DNA of 64,000 bases from Pararobbsia silviterrae (GCF_003628125.1 NZ_RBZU01000010.1:62001-126000), one strand, 5' to 3'. Shown: positions 1-8,290, counted from the stretch's first letter. A program made the numbers and translations. Notes: generated by a model not told the origin, from the letters alone.

Positions 1-2
1 TG

Positions 3-77
3 GAAGCCACCACCAACCTTGCCGCGATTCTAGACGCTCGAAGCGAGCGGCGTCAATCTCGGCCAATAGGCGATTGA
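3..77 (+). CDS. C-terminal fragment of an unidentified protein
   Basis: A frame open from the window edge ends at TGA 75-77, five bases before the ATG of the Abi-like gene. Only 24 residues are visible; they are polar and Arg/Glu-rich with no recognisable motif, so no function can be given. The tight spacing would fit the last codons of a gene in the same transcript as the Abi-like gene, but a chance open frame is not excluded. Confidence 0.3.
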   Translation, partial: EATTNLAAILDARSERRQSRPIGD

Positions 78-82
78 CTGCC

Positions 83-1003
83 ATGCCTCACACCTTGCAA
101 TACCGGCCCGTATTGATCGACACGCTGATCAGCAACGAACGGATCAACAGCTACCAGAACGTCTTTCAACCCGCCAATGACGTGGAGTTGATGGGCGTAT
201 ACCTTTGGAACACGCACGTCTGTGGCGCGCTATATCCACTGATCGCCATGGTGGAAATCACGCTGCGCAACGCAATCGATCAGGCATTGACCCCGGAACT
301 CGGGCACTTTTGGTGGTCCGGAGCGCGACTACATCACCATTCGCACGCGCAAACCGCGGCACCACCCCACCCCGTGCAAGCCGTCCAAGACAATTTCGTC
401 AAGGCAACACGCAAATACATCGCCGACATACGCTCCCGACATCGCGTGCGTGGTCACGTCACGCCGAGCCATGCCGGCGTGCTCGCGAAAACAGAGTTCT
501 CGACATGGGAGTATTTGCTGGATGCCGAGTTCATGGGCCGCGGCCTGATCTGGCCCAGATATCTGTCGACGGCGTTTCGCGGAACTTGGCCAGCCCGTCG
601 AACGAGCCTCGTCCTGACTCACGTCCGCGATCTCGTCGTGACGCTTCGCGCTTTCCGCAACCGCGTGTTTCACCATGAACCTGCCTGGAAACGGTACGGC
701 GTGACAAGCGAGATCGAGGCGCTGCGCCATCTGCACGAAAAGATCGACAAGATCGAAACGTTACTTGCTTTGATTCACCCAGAAAATATCCGCTTGCTGC
801 GGATCAACGGCCTACTGAGGAACGCCCACCGAACCTGTACATCCGACGAAATCCGACGCTACCAACATCTGGCCCGCATGCATGAAATCGACTCTCTCGA
901 CACGCTCGCCGATCTCGCGCGGGACTGCGCTATCAAGAACTGTGCTTTCGCTGCCCGCCTGCCTCTGCTTCCAAACGATCGTCTTTTGATCCTACCGGCT
1001 TGA
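83..1003 (+). CDS. Abi-like protein with HEPN-type motif
   Basis: The 306-residue protein resembles Abi-family (abortive-infection-like) proteins. The N-terminal half has the family pattern of a helix ending in VEITLRNAI (residues 57-65). Residues 191-200 read FRNRVFHHEP, which contains the R-N-x3-H arrangement of HEPN ribonucleases (Arg192, Asn193, His197). Known HEPN Abi proteins act as RNases in phage defence or as toxins; whether this one does is inference. ATG 83 is used as start because the family begins close to this point. A TTG at 74 overlaps the upstream stop and is an alternative, and the frame is open to the window edge. No antitoxin is visible downstream. Confidence 0.7.
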   Translation: MPHTLQYRPVLIDTLISNERINSYQNVFQPANDVELMGVYLWNTHVCGALYPLIAMVEITLRNAIDQALTPELGHFWWSGARLHHHSHAQTAAPPHPVQAVQDNFVKATRKYIADIRSRHRVRGHVTPSHAGVLAKTEFSTWEYLLDAEFMGRGLIWPRYLSTAFRGTWPARRTSLVLTHVRDLVVTLRAFRNRVFHHEPAWKRYGVTSEIEALRHLHEKIDKIETLLALIHPENIRLLRINGLLRNAHRTCTSDEIRRYQHLARMHEIDSLDTLADLARDCAIKNCAFAARLPLLPNDRLLILPA

Positions 1004-1101
1004 GCAAATCCTGCATTGCCATCGACACGCGGCTCCCGATCGACACACACGAGCTACGTGGTCTCGCCGAGCACCCGTGGCCTTCGTTGTTTGGTCTCCC
1101 T

Positions 1102-2181
1102 TCAATGCCGATGCCGATGATGGATATCGGGGTAATGCGCGTGACTGTGCGTGATGGGTGCGTGCCGATGCGGATGCACATGCGGCTCGACACCGTCCCA
1201 TTCGAAGTCATGTTCGTGGTCGTGATGCGCATCGTGCCGGTGCCGATGCGAATGCGCGAGCGCCTCGTGCGTATGCGCATGTTCGTGGCGTTCGCGCAGA
1301 TGCAGCCACACACCGATCATCATCAACCCGCCAGCGATCCAAAACGCAAGCGGCGGCACGACAGGCCAGAGGATCAGCGACAACACGACGCCGAACAACG
1401 GCGCGACCGAGAAATACGCGCCCGTACGCGCCGTGCCCAAATGACGCAGCGCCACGACGAACAACACGAGACTCACGCCGTAACCCGCGAATCCCGTCAG
1501 CATCGCGGCCCCGATCAGCGCCCCGTCGCGCAGCGTCAACGCGTCCGCGCCATGTACGTCCGCCACGCGCGCGATCGCGAGATTGGCCGTGCCCGCCACA
1601 AGCCCCTTGAGACACGCGATCTTCATCGCATCGTGATCGGACACCTTGCGCGTCAGATTGTTGTCGATCGCCCAACACAAACATGCCGCGGCGATCCATA
1701 GCGCGCCCACCGGCACGCGCAACGTTCCCGGTTGCCACGCGAGCAGCACGCCGCCCGCGACGATCGCAAACATCCCGAGCGCGATCTGCCGATCGACATT
1801 CTCGCGAAATACGATCCACGCGATGACCGCGGTCAATACGCCTTCGAGATTGAGCAATAGCGAAGTCGTCACGGCCGGCGTGCCCTGCAGGCCGATCATC
1901 AGCAAAGCCGGTCCCGCGACGCCGCCCGCCGCAATCGCGCCAAGCAGCCATGGCCACTCACGCGCCTCGATCACATCGGCTTCACGCTCGACCGCATCGC
2001 GACGCAAGCATCGTTTGACGCAGATTGTGATCGCGAGACCCGCGCCGCTGCCGAGATAGAACAACCCCGCAACGACAAACGGCGACAACGTGCCGAGCAG
2101 CGCCTTGGCCAACGGCGTCGTCGCGCCGAACAACACGGCGGCCAGCAGCGCTACGACGGCATGGGTGCGAAGTAGAGACAT
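1102..2181 (-). CDS. DMT/EamA transporter with His-rich C-terminal tail
   Basis: This 359-residue inner-membrane protein has ten predicted hydrophobic segments in two EamA repeats (roughly residues 5-145 and 158-295), the layout of drug/metabolite exporters of the DMT superfamily. After the last membrane helix comes a tail of about 60 residues in which about one in three is His, mixed with Asp and Glu (HSHRHRHDAHHDHEHD and similar). DMT family members normally end right after the tenth helix. The tail looks able to bind Zn, Ni or Co, so metal export or metal sensing is a reasonable guess, but the substrate is unknown. ATG 2181 is preferred over the in-frame TTG at 2184. Confidence 0.85.
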   Translation of the reverse strand: MSLLRTHAVVALLAAVLFGATTPLAKALLGTLSPFVVAGLFYLGSGAGLAITICVKRCLRRDAVEREADVIEAREWPWLLGAIAAGGVAGPALLMIGLQGTPAVTTSLLLNLEGVLTAVIAWIVFRENVDRQIALGMFAIVAGGVLLAWQPGTLRVPVGALWIAAACLCWAIDNNLTRKVSDHDAMKIACLKGLVAGTANLAIARVADVHGADALTLRDGALIGAAMLTGFAGYGVSLVLFVVALRHLGTARTGAYFSVAPLFGVVLSLILWPVVPPLAFWIAGGLMMIGVWLHLRERHEHAHTHEALAHSHRHRHDAHHDHEHDFEWDGVEPHVHPHRHAPITHSHAHYPDIHHRHRH

Positions 2182-2502
2182 CAATCACGACCTTGCAGGA
2201 TAAGAGGGCACGTTCGAGTGCCGTAGTGTAGGCAGTTTTCGCATCGCGCCGATAACGTGCTGATCTCGTGCCGATGGCGCGTCCATAGCGCGTCGATCGC
2301 GCGACGCATGCCACGCACCCAATCGATGCGCATCGGACTCTGCGCACGCGCAATATCGAAAGCATTCCGTAATAACCTGACTCGGAACCGTCATCTCGGG
2401 CTGTTGGAATATTCGAGCGTTACGCGTCGTCCAAGCGTTGTCATTCGCACGAGCCCGCCCCCGGCTCGACGTTTCCATCATCCAGGGATTCCGTCTGCGA
2501 CT
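2182..2502. other. Divergent intergenic region, DMT transporter / peroxidase
   Basis: These 321 bases separate the start codons of two divergent genes and must hold both promoters. An open frame continues upstream of the peroxidase ATG, but its translation is Arg-rich and lacks family similarity, so it is treated as non-coding. I see no clear -35/-10 pair or operator. Confidence 0.5.
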
Positions 2503-3954
2503 ATGAGCCTTTCTCCGAACGCCGCGCTGCCCCCGCGCATCCCCGCCGACGATGGACTCGACCCGAAGCAACGACGTCATGCGATACGCCGCGCGCTGGT
2601 GGCGCTCGCCATCGTGATACTGCTCGGCATGCTGGCGTTCTCCGCCTATGCGCTGACGTTTCCCGAGCGCATGCCCGCGACGATCGGACTCCTCGTCGAG
2701 GACATCACGGGCGCCAATCCCGCCCCCGTGCATCTCGAACGACCGCCCGTCGCCCCCTTGAGCGCGCTCGCGCTGCTCGGCAAGCAGATCTTCTTCGACG
2801 CCTCGCTCTCGGCGTCGGGCAAACAATCGTGCGCGAGCTGTCATAGCCCGAATCATTCGTACGGCCCACCGAACGGATTGTCGGTTCAGCTCGGCGGTCC
2901 GCACATGGATCAGGACGGCTATCGTCCGCCGCCGTCGCTCGCCTATCTCTATCGTCAAGCGCCGTTCAGCATCGGACCCGATGCCAACGACGCCGACGCA
3001 GCCGTCAATCTGAACGCCGAGGCCGCCGCCGCGCAAGGCGTGCCGCGCGCGCAGAAGACCGCGGGCGCCGCCCCGGCCGCGCCTGCCATCGTGCCGCAAG
3101 GCGGCCTGTTCTGGGACGGTCGCGCCGATACGCTCCAAAAACAGGCATCGGGACCGATGCTCAATCCCGTCGAAATGGCGAACAAGGACACCGCCGACGT
3201 CGTCGACAAGCTTGCGCACGCGAAATACCGCGACATGTTTGAAATGCTGTTCGGCAAGCAGATCTTCGACACACCCAATCTGCTGATCGACGAGGCGATG
3301 TCGGCCGTGAGCCGCTATCAGATCGAAGACCCGTCGTTCCACGCATTCACGAGCAAATACGACTACTGGCTCGAAGGCCGCGCACGCATGACACAGGCCG
3401 AAATTCACGGCATGCGTCTGTTCAACGATCCGGACAAGGCGAACTGCGCGGGCTGTCACCTGAGCCGGGTCTCGCCCGACGGACTCCCGCCCGTGTTCAC
3501 CGACACGCAATACGAAGCGCTCGGCGTGCCGCGCAATCGCACCCTCGCGCAAAACAAGGATCCGGCGTTCTTCGATATGGGCGTGTGCGGACCGTTTCGT
3601 TCCGATATCGCCACGCAGACGCAGTTCTGCGGCATGTTCCTGACCCCGACGCTGCGCAATAGCGCCGAGCGCGGCGTCTACTTCCATAACGGCGTCTATC
3701 ACACGCTCAAGCAGGTCATGGACTTCTATAACCTGCGCAACACGCACCCCGATGCGATCTACCCGCGCGACGCGAACGGCAAGCTCCAGCCATACGACGA
3801 TCTGCCCGCACGGTATCGCGCGAACATCGACGTGGCCGACGCGCCGTTCGATCGCAAATTCGGCGATCCGAACGCGATGAGCGACCAGGACATCGACGAC
3901 ATCATCGCGTTCATGAAAACGCTCAGCGACGGCTACAAGGTCAGCGCGAACTAG
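2503..3954 (+). CDS. Di-haem cytochrome c peroxidase / MauG-like protein
   Basis: The 483-residue protein carries two CXXCH haem c sites: CASCH at residues 110-114 and CAGCH at 315-319. The spacing of about 200 residues is that of the bacterial di-haem peroxidase/MauG family. A hydrophobic helix at about 31-51 is a signal anchor, so the haem domains lie in the periplasm. Family members reduce H2O2 using electrons from small cytochromes or a quinol, or oxidise protein substrates (MauG). The Ala/Pro-rich insert at about 160-195 is unusual. ATG 2503 is chosen because the upstream extension of the frame lacks homology. No partner gene nearby identifies its electron donor. Confidence 0.85.
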   Translation: MSLSPNAALPPRIPADDGLDPKQRRHAIRRALVALAIVILLGMLAFSAYALTFPERMPATIGLLVEDITGANPAPVHLERPPVAPLSALALLGKQIFFDASLSASGKQSCASCHSPNHSYGPPNGLSVQLGGPHMDQDGYRPPPSLAYLYRQAPFSIGPDANDADAAVNLNAEAAAAQGVPRAQKTAGAAPAAPAIVPQGGLFWDGRADTLQKQASGPMLNPVEMANKDTADVVDKLAHAKYRDMFEMLFGKQIFDTPNLLIDEAMSAVSRYQIEDPSFHAFTSKYDYWLEGRARMTQAEIHGMRLFNDPDKANCAGCHLSRVSPDGLPPVFTDTQYEALGVPRNRTLAQNKDPAFFDMGVCGPFRSDIATQTQFCGMFLTPTLRNSAERGVYFHNGVYHTLKQVMDFYNLRNTHPDAIYPRDANGKLQPYDDLPARYRANIDVADAPFDRKFGDPNAMSDQDIDDIIAFMKTLSDGYKVSAN

Positions 3955-3960
3955 GCACAC

Positions 3961-3977
3961 GGCGCTCGATAAGCGCC
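3961..3977. terminator. Short hairpin between convergent genes
   Basis: GGCGCT and AGCGCC form a 6-bp stem with a five-base loop, seven bases after the peroxidase stop and just before the end of the convergent HAD gene. There is no T-tract on either strand, so termination is only possible. Confidence 0.3.
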
Positions 3978-4000
3978 GCTGCGTCCGCCACGCCGACCCG

Positions 4001-4615
4001 CTACAGCAGACCCCGTGCTTCGAGTTCGGCCGCCAACGCCTGCACGCCGACGAAGCGGTACGCATGCAGGCCCGCTTCGAGCGCGCCCGTCACATTGGCC
4101 TGCGAGTCATCGATGAACAAAGTCTCCGCGGGCCTCGCGCGCCATGCATCGAGACATCGAAGATAGGCTTGCGCGGCCGGCTTCGTCGCGCCGAACGCAG
4201 CCGTCGAATAGATGTGCGCGCCGAACACGCGTCCGACCTCCGGGTTCAGATAGTCGATATGGTCGGTCACGAGATGGCTGTTGTTCGTGAGGATCGCGAT
4301 CGGATGGCGCCGCGCGAGTTTCGCGGCAAGCGCGATCACATCGGACTTCGGCGCGATCGATGCGCGTCGCGCATCGAGCCAGTCATCGCGCGTGAGCGCG
4401 TGGTGCAATGCGCGCCCGAGCGCTTCGAGATAGGCCTCGTCGCCGATCTCGCCCGCATCGGCGCGCGCTTCGAGGCCGGAACCCCAGATCGCTTCGCGCA
4501 CGGCGTCCGCGGGCTGGCCGCTGAGCGCCGCCATCCGATCGACGCGCACCGCGCGATCGTAGTCGGACAGCACGCCCTCCATGTCGAACAACACCCGCTT
4601 GATCGCGCCGGTCAT
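4001..4615 (-). CDS. HAD-superfamily hydrolase
   Basis: This 204-residue cytosolic protein has the four HAD motifs. Motif I is FDMEG (Asp11, Glu13), motif II is ILTNNSH, motif III has Lys in GATKP, and motif IV is FIDDSQ. A helical cap follows motif I, as in subfamily IA phosphatases and dehalogenases. The second acidic residue of motif I is Glu instead of the usual Asp. That is normal in MtnC-type enzymes, but the rest of this protein is not MtnC-like. The substrate is unknown, and a small phosphorylated metabolite is the family default. The start at ATG 4615 follows a GGAG ribosome site. Confidence 0.8.
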   Translation of the reverse strand: MTGAIKRVLFDMEGVLSDYDRAVRVDRMAALSGQPADAVREAIWGSGLEARADAGEIGDEAYLEALGRALHHALTRDDWLDARRASIAPKSDVIALAAKLARRHPIAILTNNSHLVTDHIDYLNPEVGRVFGAHIYSTAAFGATKPAAQAYLRCLDAWRARPAETLFIDDSQANVTGALEAGLHAYRFVGVQALAAELEARGLL

Positions 4616-4959
4616 GAGGATCTCCTCGCATCAGACATCGCGCACCACGCGCAAGCACCGGCGATACGCGACGTATCGAACCCGTTCCGATACAGAAGCG
4701 GCCTCGCTCACATCGCAAACCGCCCTGCGGCATCCACCTTCGCACAGCACAATCCGTTCGACAAACGTCGCCATGCGGGTACGGTGTTTGCTGAAGATCC
4801 GATCGATTCGCAAATTGCATAAGACGTGACGCCGTCTTGTGCCGAGCGCACGTCCGGACCCGGAGACGGATGTGCGGTCAGCGCGGTTGGCGTCAATCAA
4901 GGACAATCGATTCGCTTGCGTACTACGCAGTGCGTCGTGATCGAAGCGGGGGAAGATCC
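4616..4959. other. Divergent intergenic region, HAD hydrolase / MipA-like porin
   Basis: No gene is supported in these 344 bases. A small inverted repeat (AAGACG 4821-4826, CGTCTT 4833-4838) lies about 120 bases upstream of the porin start and could be a regulatory site. No convincing promoter hexamers were found. Confidence 0.4.
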
Positions 4960-5847
4960 GTGTCTGTATCGCCGTCTCGTAGTTGTTGCCGGGCGACACC
5001 GCGCCTTGGCCGAATGCTGCTGATCCTGCTCGTGGCCATGCTGGCCGGCGTGTCGTCGCGCCACGCCTCGGCGCAAACGCCGTCGCCGCTCGGCGAGTGG
5101 CAATATTCGGCCGGCATCCCGCTTGAAAAGCTCTATCAGGGCAGCGAAGCGGACTGGCAAGTGCGCGTGGGCATCGGTGCGACATTCGAACCGCGTTATA
5201 CGGGCGGTGATGTCTATCACACGCTCATGGGTCCGAGCCTCGACATCCGCTACAAGGACCTCGCGTTCTTTTCGACGGGCGAAGGATTCGGCGTCAACGT
5301 GTTTCAGGGTCAGAACTGGCGCGTGAGCGTCGCGGCGGTCTATGACCTCGGCCGCCGCGTCAAGGACGATCCCGCCGATCTGGCCGGACTCGGCAACATC
5401 AATCCGGCGCCTGAATTGAAGGTCGCGGCCGAATACGTCGTGTCGAAGGATTTTCCGCTCGTGATTCGCACGGCGGTCACGCGCAGTTTCGGCGGTTCGA
5501 ACGGCGATATCGCCGACGTCGGCATCTATATGCCGATGCCCGCGAGCTCGGAGCATTTTTTCTGGTTCGCCGGACCGTCGTTCAGCGTCGCCGATTCGAA
5601 TTACATGCAGAGCTGGTTCGGCGTGAATGCCGCGCAGGCCGCGGCGTCGCAATACCCGCGATATGACGCGCACGCGGGCTTCGAATCCGCCGGCTTCGGC
5701 GTGACGTTCATCTGGTTTGTCACGAAACACTGGTTCGTGACCGCCGACGGCGCACTCAAACGCATGCTCGGCAGCGCTGCGGACAGTCCGATCACGAAAT
5801 CCAAGACCAATGGCGTGACGGATCTCTCGATCAATTACTCGTTCTAG
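4960..5847 (+). CDS. MipA/OmpV-family outer-membrane protein
   Basis: The protein (295 residues from GTG 4960) has a signal peptide ending near RHASAQ. The rest alternates hydrophobic and aromatic residues as in a beta-barrel and ends in NYSF with a C-terminal Phe, as expected for outer-membrane insertion. The opening pattern of Tyr-Thr-Gly-Gly followed by alternating strands is that of the MipA/OmpV family. Members include MltA-interacting scaffolds and osmotic or small-molecule channels; which applies here cannot be told. GTG 4960 is preferred because a GGGGGA site lies eight bases upstream. ATG 5014 gives a shorter leader but has no ribosome site. Confidence 0.8.
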   Translation: MSVSPSRSCCRATPRLGRMLLILLVAMLAGVSSRHASAQTPSPLGEWQYSAGIPLEKLYQGSEADWQVRVGIGATFEPRYTGGDVYHTLMGPSLDIRYKDLAFFSTGEGFGVNVFQGQNWRVSVAAVYDLGRRVKDDPADLAGLGNINPAPELKVAAEYVVSKDFPLVIRTAVTRSFGGSNGDIADVGIYMPMPASSEHFFWFAGPSFSVADSNYMQSWFGVNAAQAAASQYPRYDAHAGFESAGFGVTFIWFVTKHWFVTADGALKRMLGSAADSPITKSKTNGVTDLSINYSF

Positions 5848-5874
5848 CCGGCCCGCCCTGGGCACGCGTGATGT

Positions 5875-5888
5875 TGCATGCGCATGCA
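5875..5888. repeat. Perfect 14-bp palindrome between convergent genes
   Basis: TGCATGC is followed directly by GCATGCA, lying between the 3' ends of the MipA-like gene and the small membrane-protein gene. No loop and no T-tract are present. It could be a protein-binding site or chance. Confidence 0.35.
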
Positions 5889-5916
5889 TAAGGTCGGATG
5901 CGTCGTGCGTCGTGCG

Positions 5917-6171
5917 TCAAGTCTCGTCTTCGTCTCGCACGAAAAGCATCGCGATATAGAACGCCGTCGACACGAAGATGACGCCGATGCCCGTGAGGAC
6001 CTTCGTGCGATTGAACTCGAAACCGCCGTCGATCGCGATCGCAATGCCGGCGGCCGCCGACAGCGTTCCGATGACGGCGAGGCCGATATGAAAACGGCGC
6101 ACCAAAGTGAGCCGCTTGCGCGGATGCGGGGCGTCGCTCGCCGGCTCGTCGTGCGTCAGGTGGGGGTCCAT
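5917..6171 (-). CDS. Small two-helix membrane protein
   Basis: The 84-residue protein has a charged N-terminus (about 1-26) and two hydrophobic helices (about 28-47 and 58-77) joined by a short acidic loop, with a DEDET tail. It looks like a small inner-membrane protein of unknown function. Start and composition are reasonable for a real gene in this GC-rich genome. No motif is recognised. Confidence 0.6.
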   Translation of the reverse strand: MDPHLTHDEPASDAPHPRKRLTLVRRFHIGLAVIGTLSAAAGIAIAIDGGFEFNRTKVLTGIGVIFVSTAFYIAMLFVRDEDET

Positions 6172-6337
6172 GATGGCTTGCGCTCCATCGATCGACAGAC
6201 CTTACTGTTCCCACCTTTCGACATCGAACGCAAGTGCCGTCGAGCGAAGACGCTTAGCACGCACGCGTCTCCGCGCACGAGGCGTCGAGCGTCCAAGGCG
6301 CGCTTGATCTCAACGATGGCGTCACGACGGTTCGTCG

Positions 6338-6372
6338 GGTTACCCACCCGAATCACATAGGGGTGGGTAACC
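6338..6372. repeat. 12-bp perfect inverted repeat
   Basis: GGTTACCCACCC (6338-6349) and GGGTGGGTAACC (6361-6372) are exact inverted copies separated by 11 bases. The element lies about 80 bases beyond the end of the WXXGXW gene and 165 bases upstream of the small membrane-protein gene. No T-tract follows on either strand, so an operator or RNA hairpin is as likely as a terminator. Confidence 0.5.
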
Positions 6373-6453
6373 GCCGATCAACAGCGCCTCTCGACGCGTC
6401 GTGAACGCAAGGCCGACGCGCGCGTCGCGCTCGTGCCGGCCTCCCGGCAGGGA

Positions 6454-7038
6454 CTAAGGCGCCCAATACCCGTCGACAAAGATCCAGACGCCGCCCGATT
6501 GCGACCAGCGTCCGGGCACCCAGTGCCGGCCCGGACGCGCGACGATCCACAGGCCCGGCGCCCAGATATACGCACCGTTCTGCCAGCGCCAGTAGCCGCT
6601 TTGCCAGACATAGCCGTTCGGCCGCGGCGGCGGCGGACGATGTTCATGCCGCATCGGTGGCGGCGCGCGATTCGGCCGGCCGCCAGGACCGCCGGGCGGA
6701 CGTCCGCCGGGGCCGCCGGGCCGCGCGCCAGGGCCGCCGGGACCTCCTGGACCGCCCGGTGGCCGCGACGGACCCGCACCAGGCCCGCCGCCGGTACCGC
6801 CGCCCGGCGCACCGGGCTTGGCCCCACCGCCCGGTCCGCCCGGTCCGCCTGGGCCGCCTGGGCCGCCCGGCCTACCCGGACCGCCCGCCCCTCCGCCCGG
6901 CGGCCGTCCCCCCCCGCCACCGTTCGGCGGCGGGGTCGACTGCCCGGGCGGCCCGCTTTGCGCGTATGACTCCTGCACCACGGACCCCGCGATCGCGCTT
7001 GCGATGAGGATCGCCACTACCGACGTCGCTCGACTCAT
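6454..7038 (-). CDS. Secreted collagen-like Gly/Pro-rich protein with WXXGXW repeats
   Basis: The 194-residue protein starts with a signal peptide (about 1-27). Residues about 30-135 are a low-complexity stretch of GGP/PGG units resembling collagen triplets. The C-terminal 55 residues hold WXXGXW units: WQSGYW, WAPGLW, WVPGRW and a degenerate FVDGYW. WXXGXW proteins are common in Burkholderiales envelopes, with no assigned function. The start at ATG 7038 follows GGAGAG. The Pro/Gly segment may vary in length between strains. The next gene (7179-7460) encodes another small secreted repeat protein, so both may coat the envelope. Confidence 0.8.
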   Translation of the reverse strand: MSRATSVVAILIASAIAGSVVQESYAQSGPPGQSTPPPNGGGGGRPPGGGAGGPGRPGGPGGPGGPGGPGGGAKPGAPGGGTGGGPGAGPSRPPGGPGGPGGPGARPGGPGGRPPGGPGGRPNRAPPPMRHEHRPPPPRPNGYVWQSGYWRWQNGAYIWAPGLWIVARPGRHWVPGRWSQSGGVWIFVDGYWAP

Positions 7039-7178
7039 GCCGTTCTCTCCGGATATGCGTGCCGGGTCAGTGTACCAAGCGCAGTTCCATATGTCGGACG
7101 AGCCCCCCGATGCGCACATTACGGTGAATCACGACGGCGCATCAGAGGCGGCGCATCAGAGCCCGCCATCGCGCGCGA

Positions 7179-7460
7179 TTACTGCCATTGTCCGTTCGGA
7201 AGCCGGCCGTGATAGGGCGTATCGCGGCAGTGTCCCCACGGACCCGGCCAATATCCGGGCGGGCAAGTCATCGGCGCGACGGCCGGCGTCGAATAGATGA
7301 CCGGCTGCGGCGCGACGTAAACGGGCGCCGAATAGCGGCAATGTCCCCACGGACCGCGCCAGCCGTATGGGCCGCAGCCCTGAGCCGCATAAGCGGAACC
7401 GATAGCGAGCGCGGCGCACGCGAGCACTGCGCATTTCAAAGCCGAACGAAGCGAGATCAT
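7179..7460 (-). CDS. Small secreted protein of GCG_CRPN type
   Basis: The 93-residue protein has a signal peptide (about 1-25, ending SAYA). It contains two related Cys-containing segments: GCGPYGWRGPWGHC near the new N-terminus and CPPGYWPGPWGHC near the end. This matches the small family whose first segment reads GCG...C. Four Cys in a secreted protein suggest disulfides or metal binding. The function is unknown. ATG 7460 is chosen because an AGGACAGGAC ribosome site precedes it; an ATG at 7493 would spoil the signal peptide. The gene is divergent from the two-component system and could share its regulatory region. Confidence 0.75.
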   Translation of the reverse strand: MISLRSALKCAVLACAALAIGSAYAAQGCGPYGWRGPWGHCRYSAPVYVAPQPVIYSTPAVAPMTCPPGYWPGPWGHCRDTPYHGRLPNGQWQ

Positions 7461-7573
7461 GATGTCCTGTCCTTTTGGTCGTGTTGTCTTCATCGAGCAC
7501 GTGTCGTGCTTCAGGACCTATCTTCGGCCTCGAAAATGAGCGCAGAGTGAGCAACGCGCGTATCGGGCTCCCG

Positions 7574-7590
7574 CTTAAGAGATACTTAAG
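7574..7590 (+). promoter_or_regulatory. PmrA/QseB-type response-regulator box
   Basis: CTTAAG, five bases (AGATA), CTTAAG form an exact direct repeat of the half-site known for PmrA-type regulators (YTTAAK-N5-YTTAAK). It sits 38 bases upstream of the response-regulator ATG, where autoregulation is expected, and 114 bases from the divergent secreted-protein gene. Confidence 0.75.
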
Positions 7591-7627
7591 TTCCGCACCG
7601 CGACAATCGAGGCAAACGGAGATTCGC

Positions 7628-8290
7628 ATGCGACTCTTGCTCGTCGAAGATGACGCGATGATTGCCGAAAATACCCAGCAGGCCTTGCGCCATGCGGGCT
7701 ACACGGTCGATTGGGCCAATACGGGCCGTGCCGCGGAGCTCTCGCTCGCGAACGGCGTCTACGATCTCGTGCTGCTCGATCTGGGCCTGCCGAACAAGGA
7801 CGGTGTGACAGTGCTCGAACAATACCGGCAACGCGGCGGTCTCGCGCCCGTGCTCATCGTGACCGCGCGCGACGCCGTCGCCGACCGGATCCGCGGCCTC
7901 GATGCGGGCGCTGACGACTATCTCGTCAAGCCGTTCGATATCGACGAACTCGCGGCGCGCGTACGCGCGCTGCTGCGCCGCCGCACCGGCCAGACCAAGC
8001 CCGTCTATGCGCACGGACGTCTGCGTCTGGACCCCGCCGCGCACGAAGTCACGCTCGACGGCGCGCCGCTCGCGCTCGTGCCGCGCGAATTCGCGCTGCT
8101 TCAGGCGCTGATCGAAGAGCCCGCGCGTGTCTTCTCGAAGACGGAACTCGAAGAAAAACTCTATGGATGGGGTCAGGAAATCGGCAGCAACGCGATCGAG
8201 GTGTATGTGCACAGCCTGCGCCGCAAGCTCGGCACGGACCAGATCGTGACGATCCGGGGCGTCGGATACCGACTCGCGCGCGCCGCATGA
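7628..8290 (+). CDS. OmpR-family response regulator, PmrA/QseB-like
   Basis: The 220-residue protein has a receiver domain (about 1-115) with acidic pocket EDD at 7-9, phospho-acceptor Asp51 in LLDLGLP, and Lys in LVKPFD. It is followed by a winged-helix DNA-binding domain (about 125-218) with the usual VYVHSLRRKLG recognition region. Length and sequence fit the PmrA/QseB/TctD group. Its stop overlaps the kinase start (ATGA at 8287-8290), so the pair is translationally coupled. A perfect PmrA-type box 38 bases upstream suggests autoregulation. The signal and regulon cannot be read from the sequence. Confidence 0.92.
   Translation: MRLLLVEDDAMIAENTQQALRHAGYTVDWANTGRAAELSLANGVYDLVLLDLGLPNKDGVTVLEQYRQRGGLAPVLIVTARDAVADRIRGLDAGADDYLVKPFDIDELAARVRALLRRRTGQTKPVYAHGRLRLDPAAHEVTLDGAPLALVPREFALLQALIEEPARVFSKTELEEKLYGWGQEIGSNAIEVYVHSLRRKLGTDQIVTIRGVGYRLARAA

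Noticed and set aside
2185..4065. 626-residue open frame on the minus strand over the peroxidase gene
   Set aside because: It is the antisense of a gene with two CXXCH sites, Arg-rich and without any family resemblance.
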